Assembly: GCA_002917775.1 (NCBI GenBank) | Contig: KZ627154.1 | Span: 623,474-687,473, forward strand | Length of the DNA: 64,000 nt | Direction: 5' to 3' | From: Glaciozyma antarctica PI12 | Lineage: Eukaryota > Basidiomycota > Microbotryomycetes > Kriegeriales > Camptobasidiaceae | Part shown: piece by piece, positions 55,798 to 64,000 of the stretch | Position numbering within the stretch: position 1 is the stretch's first letter | Layout of the letters: every line of letters begins with the position of its first letter | Notes under the pieces: generated by a model | Database searches by the model: none | What the model was told of the DNA's origin: nothing | Seen by the model: only the letters and a program-made list of their open reading frames with translations | Made by a program: the position numbers and the translations under genes

Positions 55798-57655
55798 AGT
55801 CGTGGTGGATCGTGCTTTGAAATTGCAGTCTCGTGTTGGTGCTTTTGATCGCTTCTCCTTCTCACACCGCTCTCACTACCCACCACTGCTTCTCCACTGC
55901 TCCTACTTCCGTCTTCCGAAGCGTCAGCTCAGTTCTCGTGCGTCCTCACCTGCTTCCCAAGTGGCGACTCTTTGACTGCCAGTTTTCCTGCTGAAGAGAG
56001 TGCTCCTGCTCCTTTATTCGCACCCGCTTCTGCAGCTACGACTGCTTGGCCAACCCTGCGCCGCTCTCCCGCATTTCGCGCTCTTGAAGTCCCTTCATGA
56101 GCTGCTCGGGTGTGTGTGCAGCTCTTGCGCTTCTGCTTACGTAGCCGTGGCGTGTGATCAGAGTTGCTGGTATATGGAGGCTAGTTCGTAGATGCAGATA
56201 GGCTCAGTGTAAGACAGGGGAGGAAGGAGACCGCGAGAGCGAGATGCTGAAGAATCTCAAAGGTCGAAGAATGTGAGGCGCGAGGAGAATTGAGGGGTGG
56301 AGGAGAAGGGGACGGGAGCAGGAGGAGCGTCTGAGGATAGCTCTTGAGGAATTTAACGTGGTGAGCTTGAATGACTAGCTCGGATTTTGAGAGGAGGGTG
56401 TGAAGGAGTTTCGCTTCGCAATGCGCTTTGCAGGAATTTGCGAAATGGGTTCGTGTGCCTCTGAAAGTGATTCCTCGACAGGAGCTTTTGAGAGAGCGCC
56501 TTATGAGACTCGCCATACAGGCGGAGCAGTACTTGAGGCTGGGAGTGAGCAAAAGGACTCCTCCAGCTTGCTTTGAATGTTGGTCTCAGATGTGCTCGCT
56601 TCTACGACTGCGGAGAGGAGCACTTTGATTATAGAAGCTGCCGCACAGCATGACAAGCTTAAAGAAATATCAGTATCATCCATTCCGCACGAAGCGAGAC
56701 CAGCGAGCGGGTAACTGGGGCTCTCCAAGGGTCTCAAGACAGCAGCCCGCGACGTCGCACACGTCGTAACGGACTCGCAGCGTGCTAACAGCGTTAAAAT
56801 TTGGGAATGGCCGTCCAAACTGCACTGGAGGAGGAATCATCACTCGCCGAACAACAAAAAGCAGAGGGGCGAGAAATGCACGCGCTGTTTTTCCACCCTG
56901 GCTTCAAGATCTTGAAGCTTTTTCCTCGCCTCCACAGAGCTACTACAGCTCTTTGAAATCATTTCTCAAGGTGCCCGTACTGAACCGCACAAATGAGTGA
57001 TTAGCGAGCTTTCTCAAATTCTCGAATTCTCCATGGTTGAAGGGTGGTGGGCGGATGATGTTGCAGATGAGCCAAGACTGAGCGTTACTTGTGAGTGAGT
57101 AATACTGAAGATTTGCTAATACTCTGCGGAATGGATTGGTTGCATGAGCAGGAGTAGGGAGAAGAGCAGCAGACAAGCCTGCTCGATTATGACCAATTCT
57201 TCTCCTTGCCTACCGCCGAGAGTCTCCAACTCCTCAGAACCTTGACCACTCCGTCTCGCAGTACTCTGCACATATTATCGCCACCCCTCTGCTCTCGCAC
57301 GCAGTCAGTTTTTGGTGGCCAGCGAGGGGGACCGAGAATTTGCGCCTTCCGCTCTTTCTTTGTTTCTTCCAAGGCTGCCTTTGACTGGTTCAGCCGTTAG
57401 TGCTGAGTAGAGAATGGAGAACAAAGGTGTTATAGGATAAGGCTTTGGAGGGCATGGAGATAATTACGGGGAGGGAAGAACGTGCGGGTTTGAAAAGCGG
57501 AGGACGCGGAGGACGGGCGGTCGTCAGACTTCGGCTTGCGGCCCTCTCGCTCCGATGCTCCCCTCTCGCATCAGAACAGTCAGCAGACCAGTTGGGGATT
57601 CGAGACCAAAAGAAAGGGCCGTACAGGGCCGGCAAAAAAGAGACCACGCGACATT
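55798..57655. other. Gene-poor region, nothing recognised
   Basis: About 1.9 kb with lower GC and only short frames on either strand. No conserved motif, RNA gene or clear repeat was seen. Confidence 0.45.
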
Positions 57656-57664
57656 AAAAAAAAA
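57656..57664 (-). terminator. Pol III terminator of tRNA-Ser
   Basis: Nine T on the minus strand, 29 nt past the tRNA 3' end, fit an RNA polymerase III stop signal. Confidence 0.7.
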
Positions 57665-57693
57665 GTACCACTCTGCCCGAAGAAGAGGTGCTG

Positions 57694-57785
57694 CGACGCT
57701 GGCAGGACTCGAACCTACGCCCTCGTAGAGGAATTGATGGTAATGAAATTCTAATCAATCGCATTAACCACTTTGCTACAGCGCC
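57694..57785 (-). tRNA. tRNA-Ser (AGA), with 10-nt intron
   Basis: On the minus strand a 7-bp acceptor stem (GGCGCTG with CAGCGTC, one G-T pair), a D arm, an anticodon stem ATTGA/TCAAT and the loop TTAGAA give anticodon AGA. A 10-nt insert (TTTCATTACC) sits one base 3' of the anticodon, the standard tRNA intron site. A long variable arm (CCTC-TAC-GAGG) is typical of tRNA-Ser, and the T arm reads GTAGG-TTCGAGT-CCTGC. The discriminator is G, as expected for serine. The mature length is about 82 nt before CCA. Confidence 0.93.
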
Positions 57786-58130
57786 CTTTGAATGAATAGA
57801 CGACCAATTCTGACTATCCAGTACCAACTGTGAAAAAATGGGCTCATCCCTGGAATGTTTGGAAGCTGGAGATACCGAAGGCCAACACATTCCTCCGGTT
57901 GACTCCTTCAAACCTCACCTGTCCTTCCTTGGGAGAGCTGAAGTGAGTTGCGAAGCTTTGTACGGTGCCCCGCTCTTCAGCTCTCGCGGTCACCACTTGG
58001 CTGTGGGCCGTGGCTTCCAGCTCTCGCACACACCACCAGCTCTCGAACTGTCCGCCTGCCTGTCCCTCTCCATTTGGATTCCAACTCTCACATGAACCAA
58101 GTAAGATCTTCTTCCAAGGAGTCTCAGCCT

Positions 58131-58471
58131 GCCTGAAATCACGTCTACATTCCGAAAGACTGACGGCAACTGAGCAACCTGGGAAGAGGGAGGGTTGACA
58201 GGATGGGTCAAACAGAAGGAGGCTGGGAGGACTTTTGTGATGCTAGGGCTCTCCTTCGCAATTCCCGTACTCTCGTTGACCACTTTGCTGGAGCTCTCCT
58301 TCACAATTCCTGCACTCGCGTTGACCGCGTTGCCCGGCTTTTCCCGGAATTTTCAGCTCCCGCCTTAACCGGCTGAAGCACGTGTTTTTTCCGACGAGTA
58401 TGAGCCTGAAATCAAGGCTACATCCCGAAAGACTGAAGGGCAACTGAGAGAGTGGGGAGGAAGGTTGACGA
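58131..58471. repeat. Direct repeat of about 70 bp, spaced 272 bp
   Basis: The copy at 58131-58201 (starting GCCTGAAATCACG) and the copy at 58403-58471 (GCCTGAAATCAAG) share CCGAAAGACTGA, GGCAACTGAG and GGTTGAC in the same order with scattered differences, so the duplication is diverged. Confidence 0.75.
58247..58336. repeat. 45-bp tandem repeat x2
   Basis: Two adjacent units (58247-58291 and 58292-58336) share GCTCTCCTTC, CAATTCC and CGTTGACC at the same offsets. They sit between the two copies of the longer direct repeat. Confidence 0.8.
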
Positions 58472-59176
58472 GTCCGCATGTTTGAGGAGGATCCAGCTCG
58501 CGTTTGGCTTGCATGCTCTGCGGCCCCGTCAAAACAGATTGCAAAACGTGTCGCTCAGCGAGCGAGCGAGCTTTGCAGTGCTCGAGCACGCTCTTGGGGG
58601 TTGAGTTGCCAGTCTCTCCAGCACGTTCCTGGGACGGCGGTGTCAGTCGAAAGGAATTAGCGAAGATGGGGATAAGGATTTGAGAAGGAAGTGGCGGAGG
58701 CTTGCGGGTGTTGATCGTGCGAAGCGAGGTTGCCGCGAGTGAACGTCCGAGCTGTTCGCTGGTCGTGAGTGCCGTCTGAGATCGAGGGAGGCAAATCGGT
58801 GCTTCGTATCTGGTGGAGGACGAAGTCGAGAGGAGTGGGGAGTTGCTGGGAGCGAGGGGAACTGGATTTAGGGAGAGCTGCTCGCTCTTCGCAAGGAGTG
58901 GTGCGATAATGAGCGCTCAGCGAGCCGGTGGGGCCGTTGAGTAGCTGAGAGAGAGCGTCCCACTTTTTGAGCAACGGGAAGAAGGATGTGATGCCACAAG
59001 AGCAACGTTGACTCCTCTTCGCAGAACCGTTAAACAGAGAAAGCTGCTTCGGAGGACGCAACATCGGCGAGGTGCGCCGACAAGGATCTCGCTCCTGCCT
59101 TCTCAGACCTCCTCGCGATCAACGAAACAAAAAGCGAAAGCAATTTAAGCAACTACTACCCCCGTTCCTACAGCTC

Positions 59177-61289
59177 CTACAACCTACGCATCAGCTCGAC
59201 CTCCTCAAGCGCCTGCACCACGATCTCCTCCCCAAACTCTTGCCTAAGCTGCTTCATGATGATCTTGTGGAGCTGAATCGTTATCTGGAGCTGCATCGTC
59301 ATCCCCCGCGTTCCCGTCCTCAATTCCACCCCTTGAAGCTTCGCGTCCGCCCTCGCGAGACCACTCAACGCCGCGAAAGCCGCCGGCGTCCGATTCTGCC
59401 AAAGTCGGGGCCCGATGGCGACGAGGAGGTTCCAAATGATTCGGGGAGGTGCGTGGCGGGGTCTCCGAGGGATTTGGCGAAGATTTCCAGGATATCGGGC
59501 GAACGAGAGTTGTAGAAGTCGAAAGGGATTGGAGAGGAAGCGGCGTCGTTCGAAGCAAAGAGGAAGTAAGGGGCTCGGGTCCCAGGGGTCGCTCGGAGCC
59601 TGGCCCGACACTGGCGGACGAGGAAGGGGTTGATCTTGACCGAGGACTGGGTCGGAGCATTCGTCCTGCGCGAGGAGGTTAGCATTAGCATGGAAAGCTG
59701 AGAAGAAGCGCTCACGACGTCGTAATCCTGCCTCCCAACTGCGTCACAGCACCGAGGATCTCGACAGTATCGAACGTCCTCTGAGAGGCAAACGATAGGG
59801 CATTGATGATGTCGTCCTTCGAGATCTCGAACGCCGTCGCCAACTGACTGAGGCAAGCACCGTCACTCCACTCAGCCTGAGTGACGAAGCCCGCCACGTC
59901 GACGAGAGGACTGAAACGCAGGAAGAACTGTGCGACGTCGGCGGGGCGCCGTGGCGATAGAGCTCGGCTGCGATCCTCCATCACCTCCGAAGTCGAGCTC
60001 TCCATCCCGCTGCCGGCGGCGCGGCTGACCGGACAGCAGCGGCCGTTGACGTCGAGAATCGTCCAAACTGACCCATGCAATTCGGGGGAGCTGAGAATGA
60101 TGTCGAGAAGGGATGGCGAGGGAGGTGAGGTGTGGGGAGGCGAGGAGGACGAGTTGGAAGGCGGAAAGACGGCCGTAGGGATGGCGGAGGCGAGAAGCTT
60201 GCCGCAGATGGACTTGTGCGAGCTCCAGGCCTTGCATTGGCACTCCCTGACGAAGCGAATGGAGCCATGTCAGCCAGTATCGTGGTGGACGAAGAGAAAG
60301 TTTTTACGCACCTCGAACAGTAGAAAATATTCCTGCCAGTAGCCTGGCACTTGCTGCAACGCGAGAGCTCCACAAGCGAGTTCCGCTTGAGGTCGCGGAC
60401 TGCGGTTCGCCGATTAGTGAGGACTCACGACTCATGGACAGAGGGAAGCCACTCACGCGAGCTAGAGCAGGAAGCGCAGGTATCTTGCCGCTGCTCCGAG
60501 GTGCAGAGAAGGGAACGCATGTCGATTTTCTCCTTCGCTCGCTTGGATTCCTGGGGTTGACAGCGTTAGCGCGAGGCGGAAAGGCGGGTGTGCGAAGGAA
60601 CTCACGAGAACGCTGAGGGAGATGCCCACAAAGAGGCTGAGAAACCGGTGACGCTTCAGGAGGAAGGCCTCCAGCTGAGCGCGAGCGGCTCGAGAGTCCG
60701 GGAAGTCCTGCTCCATCGAAAAGCCGGCCGCCTTCTCGAGCCCCGCGCTCCTCAGCCACCGCAGCGTCGTCTTCTTAACATCGAAGCCTTGAGCGAGCTC
60801 CTCCGCATCGAGGAGGAAGTGGCGAGCGAGCTTGAAGAGACCTTCTCCCTTCCCGACCGTGAGCGCTTCCAGCGAGATCTCAGGGCAGAGAAGACGCTCG
60901 TTCTCAGGTGAAGAGCTCCTCCCACTCCCGTGCGGATAGATAACCGCTTCGAGGACCTCGAGAACGACATCCTCCCGCGCAGCTACGCTCAGCTTCTCCC
61001 ACTCGAGGTCGAGGCCGGATCCGACGTGCTTCCCCGCCTCGAGCGTGATCGTGATCTCCTGGGACGAGCGGAATATTTCCTCCCGCATCATGACCTTCTC
61101 ACGATTCGAGAATTCGTCGTCGGCGTCCTTGATCTGGTCTTGCCGCACGACTCCGGACGCAAGGGAGGTGGTGCCAGGATTGGCGATGGCGCTGCTGAGG
61201 CGGAGCTCCATGACTGCGTTCCATTGGCGAAATAAGGCGCGGTTTACAAGGTGGTGTGGTGAAAGAGTGGTGGAGGAGGGGGAGGACAT
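59177..61289 (-). CDS. MYND zinc-finger protein, unknown function
   Basis: Exons on the minus strand: 60606-61289, 60457-60550, 60312-60399, 59716-60246, 59665 down. A helical N-terminal domain of about 228 residues (LVNRALFRQWNAVMELRLSS, REDVVLEVLEAVIYPHGSGR) precedes the finger: CASC, then SRCSKCQATGRNIFYCSREC and CKAWSSHKSIC. A C-terminal domain follows (LHGSVWTILDVNGRCCPVS, ISKDDIINALSFAS, VKINPFLVRQCRARLRA). All junctions close. Near 59407, at GGGGCCC, the frame would need one more base to continue into RLWQNRTPAAFAALSGL and a stop at 59177; otherwise it stops at 59365. A relative lacking the finger lies at 62.0-63.0 kb. The function is unknown; MYND fingers usually bind proteins. Confidence 0.75.
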
Positions 61290-62020
61290 GCTGGACGCGA
61301 GGTGGAGCTGAGGAGAGGGAGGAGTCAGAACTGCTGTCGGGAAGCTCAGGCTGGCGCGCGCTCCTCTGCGCCCGCACACCCACCTCCCCAGCCTGCAGGG
61401 AGACAACACCTACCTCCTGAGAACAGCTGTGCTCTACGGAGAGCGATGAGCGACGTGGTGGGAGGAAGAAAGGCGCGACCTCCCGCCGCCGGGGCTCAAG
61501 CGTAAGCTTCGACCTCGTTTCCTTCTCTGTTCCTCGTCGTGTACTTTCCATCGAACCGAGTAGCTCTAAAAGTGCCCATCATCCGCCGCTACTGGAAGCA
61601 GAAATCGAAAAATCCGCATCGGCGCAGTGCGAAGCGCTTTGCAGAGTGCCTGCCGTTCGAGGTTCCTTCNTCCCGCTCGCTTCGCGGTGGCTTTATTGTC
61701 TTCGCCTCCTCCAAGCGAATCGTTGTACAGCGTAGCCGCACCTCGGTTGAACCTCCACCGCAATCAACTCGAGAATTTGCTCAAGCGGAAGACGGGCAGG
61801 AGCTGCGTCTCTGATCGCTAGCGAGCTTCATTATTCGCGAGGACGAGACGGATCGCTCTCAGTGAGTTTCGCTCTCGATCTCAAGCTCAAGCACTAACGG
61901 ATTCTGAAGCAAGCTAACACATGTTTGTACTCCCGATTCAATCCCTCCCTTCGAGACGAGCGAGGCTCCTGATCTCCGCAATGCCAGTCTGCCCTCGCCG
62001 CGCTCAGCCTCCCGTCTCCC
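61290..62020. other. Intergenic region with an N base
   Basis: No gene was seen between the two MYND-family genes. An undetermined base lies at 61670. Confidence 0.45.
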
Positions 62021-63036
62021 TCAACCCACCATCACGTACTGCTCCTCAAACTCTTCGCACCGCTGATTGAGTGCCAGAGCCCTCAACTTGGCCGCCTGAG
62101 CCACCGGCGCCCGCCCTCTCGCTGCCGTTCCCCTGAATCCGTGAAGCGCCGTCCAGTCTGCGTCCATCGACAAGACCTCCAACCCTTGGAGTGGCGAGCG
62201 CCTATCTGCTGAGAGCATGAGGTCGCTCAAGAGGTTGTCGAGGATAGTTGGGTCGCGGGGATGGCAGAGCGCGCGGATGAAAGATTGGTGGAGGAGGGGC
62301 CCGGGAGCTGCGGCGTCGGGTCCTGAGTGGGCGAGCTCGACAGGGTGAAGGAAGGGAGGGTCGCCGAGAATGAGGAAGTGAATGGTCGAGGAGGAACGGT
62401 AGTGGTAGAGGAATTGGCATTGGGTGGCGAGCCGCACGGAGGGGATGAAGGTGTTTTGGGGAGGATTCGTCGATCTGGGGGAATCACACACGGTGAGTTT
62501 CGCTCAGGAAAGGGAGAGGAATGACGCACGAAGTAGCATACGTTCCACCAAGGTGCGCAACGACAGCGTACCCAACGGGGACGGAAGGGCTCAGGTCGCG
62601 CCTCTCCTCCTCGGACGCCGTCCTACTCGTCTCGACTCCCATCACGGTCGCCATGGAAGGAGGGGAGTCGATGATGTCCTCGCCGGAGAGACTGAACGCG
62701 TCCGCAACCTGCTCCATAAGCGTTCGGCAGTCGGCAACGAACGGGCAGAGGCGGATGAAAAAACGCCCGACGTTCGTGCTGTTGCGGTTCGAGCACGCCG
62801 TGTCGCGAGACCTTTCCGCTGCCTGCCTCACGGGATCGAGGCTCCCTCCCGCTCCGATGGGGACGAACGCGCCGCTGACATCGACGACGTGCCAAAGAGC
62901 TTTGTTGGTGCGGTTGAGCTGGAGGATTTGGGAGAGGAGTGCCGAGATCGTGCCTAGAACCGGAGAAAGAGGTCAGAAAAGGGCCTATTCGCGTTAGGAA
63001 CGAGACCGTACCATCGAAGGAGCGGGTGGTCGCCAT
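62021..63036 (-). CDS. Paralog of the MYND protein C-terminal domain, without finger
   Basis: Three exons (63012-63036, 62530-62953, 62021-62474) close exactly to 300 residues. The sequence parallels the C-terminal half of the neighbour at 59.2-61.3 kb: NKALWHVVDVSGAFVPIGAG matches LHGSVWTILDVNGRCCPVS, FSLSGEDIIDSPPSMAT matches FEISKDDIINALSFAS, and SSTNPPQNTFIPSVRLATQC matches STNAPTQSSVKINPFLVRQC. The splice phases at the shared ST(N) junction also agree. No zinc finger or N-terminal domain precedes it. It begins with a 25-nt exon (MATTRSFDG). The function is unknown. Confidence 0.7.
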
Positions 63037-63608
63037 CGAGTCGTGAGGGACGGGAGGAGCGAGTCAGGGAGCTTGCAGCGCGTTGCGGTAGAGGCAAGTC
63101 GAGGTGAAGTTGGTACAGCAAGAAGCTTCTATGGAGGGGGAGTGGTTAGCTCTGCTCTCCTCCACTCTGAGTCCGTGACGAGAGTTCGAAGCGTCGAGCT
63201 GCTCGCGGTCAACGCGGGTCTCCAGTCGCTCTGCGAACGGCTCCTGCTGTGCCAGTAAGACTGAACACTCACTGAGTAGCGCCTTGAGCTGCTTCGCCAC
63301 TCGAGGAGAAATGTGAAAAGAAGGCGAAGAAGAGGAAGAGGTCGAAGCTCGCGCTCAAACCCTGCCGCCGAAGTGCACGCTCTCCTCTCCTCGAGAGTCG
63401 ACTTTCGTTTGCTGGCTTCCAAGGATCAGAGTATCTCTGCATCCTACCAAGCCTGCTCCTACACGGGGTGAGGCCTCAGAAGAGATCTCCGCGGAGCCTG
63501 TCCTCACAGGTCCACCTGGCTTTGGGGGAGAAAAGCAGCGAGAAGCAGTAAACCGCCCTTCGTAGAATACGAACGACACCTTCGATACAACACATAAACA
63601 CCACTGCA
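63037..63608. other. Intergenic region, no gene seen
   Basis: Short frames occur on both strands only. The region lies upstream of the finger-less paralog and downstream of the right-edge gene. Confidence 0.45.
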
Positions 63609-64000
63609 TTATCTCAGCGCGAGAGAAGCGTCCCGCCGACCGAGCGTCGCTACCTCGCCCGACGGCGGATCCCAATACTGTCCCTCCTGCCGCGATCGTC
63701 AGCTCACCTCGCACTGAAAAATCCCAATCGACGCACCTGCCGCATCCTCAGAATCTCCTCGTTCGTCACCGAACCGCGAGTAACACTGCAACAGCCATCA
63801 GCTGTCGCCTCGAGATCGCGCGGAACCGACTCACTACAACGAAGACCCTCTCGCCTTCCCCTCCCCCTGCTCCTCCATCCCCGTCAATCGATCCGAGAAC
63901 GCCATCATCGAGCCAAGCGCCGAATTAATCCTCCTCAACGTCCCACTCGACCGACCCTTGGGCTTGTTCGAGGTCTTGCTCGCCGGACCAAAGTCGTCTT
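63609..64000 (-). CDS. Unrecognised gene, 3' part (5' end outside window)
   Basis: Minus-strand exons 63835 to beyond 64000, 63737-63785 and 63609-63686 are joined by canonical introns of 49 and 50 nt and close in frame. Readable pieces are KTSNKPKGRSSGTLRRIN, SALGSMMAFSDRLTGMEEQG, VTRGSVTNEEILRMRQEGQY and WDPPSGEVATLGRRD. The small charged protein has no membrane segment in view. No family was recognised. Confidence 0.6.

Larger units (their letters stand above)
57786..59176. other. Gene-poor region with direct repeats
   Basis: No supported gene. Minus-strand frames echo one another (SVFRNVDVISG and SVFRDVALISG; RECRNCEGE and REYGNCEGE) because of the repeats listed separately. They may be remnants of a duplicated exon. 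Confidence 0.4.

Overview
The window looks like nuclear DNA of a basidiomycete yeast, most likely a red yeast of the Pucciniomycotina (Rhodotorula/Sporobolomyces-like). The reasons are high GC, genes packed on both strands, and many introns of about 45-60 nt with GTGCGT/GTACGT-type donors, CTAAC or CTGAC branch sites and CAG acceptors. The gene set is typical fungal (ERG11, AP-3 beta, PLC1, GINS, phytochrome). No mobile element, virus-like element, CRISPR array or bacterial operon was seen. Species-level placement is inference.

Layout. 0-6 kb: 3' part of an F-box/LRR-like gene, GCV1 (glycine cleavage T protein) and ERG11 (lanosterol 14-alpha-demethylase). 6-11 kb: MIC10 on the minus strand, divergent from AP-3 beta (APL6), whose first intron is 945 nt. 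11-16.5 kb: a Ser-rich unknown, PLC1 (minus) and a 61-residue membrane protein. 17-23.5 kb: a GPI-type secreted protein with a duplicated Cys domain, an F-box gene, a METTL3/IME4-type m6A writer and a membrane fatty-acid hydroxylase. 23.5-36 kb: several disordered unknowns, a zinc-finger/GNAT/zinc-finger protein, GINS subunit PSF1, a single-pass membrane protein, a second GPI-tail relic and an unrecognised gene. 37-45.5 kb: malic enzyme, GINS subunit SLD5 and a phytochrome-type sensor kinase. 45.7-53 kb: a SET protein, ASA1, CTF8, a nucleolar-type zinc-finger protein and a Nudix CoA diphosphatase. 53-64 kb is sparser: local duplications, an F-box gene, a tRNA-Ser(AGA), two related MYND-family genes and a right-edge partial gene.

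There is no operon-like logic. Shared themes are DNA replication and cohesion (PSF1, SLD5, CTF8), ergosterol, one-carbon and lipid metabolism (ERG11, GCV1, malic enzyme, hydroxylase), light and lipid signalling (phytochrome, PLC1), and RNA or protein modification (METTL3, SET, GNAT). The clearest unusual signals are three start codons lying on or across exon junctions, a phytochrome whose kinase core lacks the expected phospho-acceptor His and has no receiver domain, zinc fingers flanking a GNAT domain, an unusually long MIC10, and three donor sites that are not GT. About nine conserved genes break frame by one or two bases, several at homopolymers, and there are two N bases. That pattern makes draft-assembly indels likely, so single-base oddities need read or RNA support. 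Exon boundaries were set by hand from splice consensus, frame closure and family knowledge. No database search was run.
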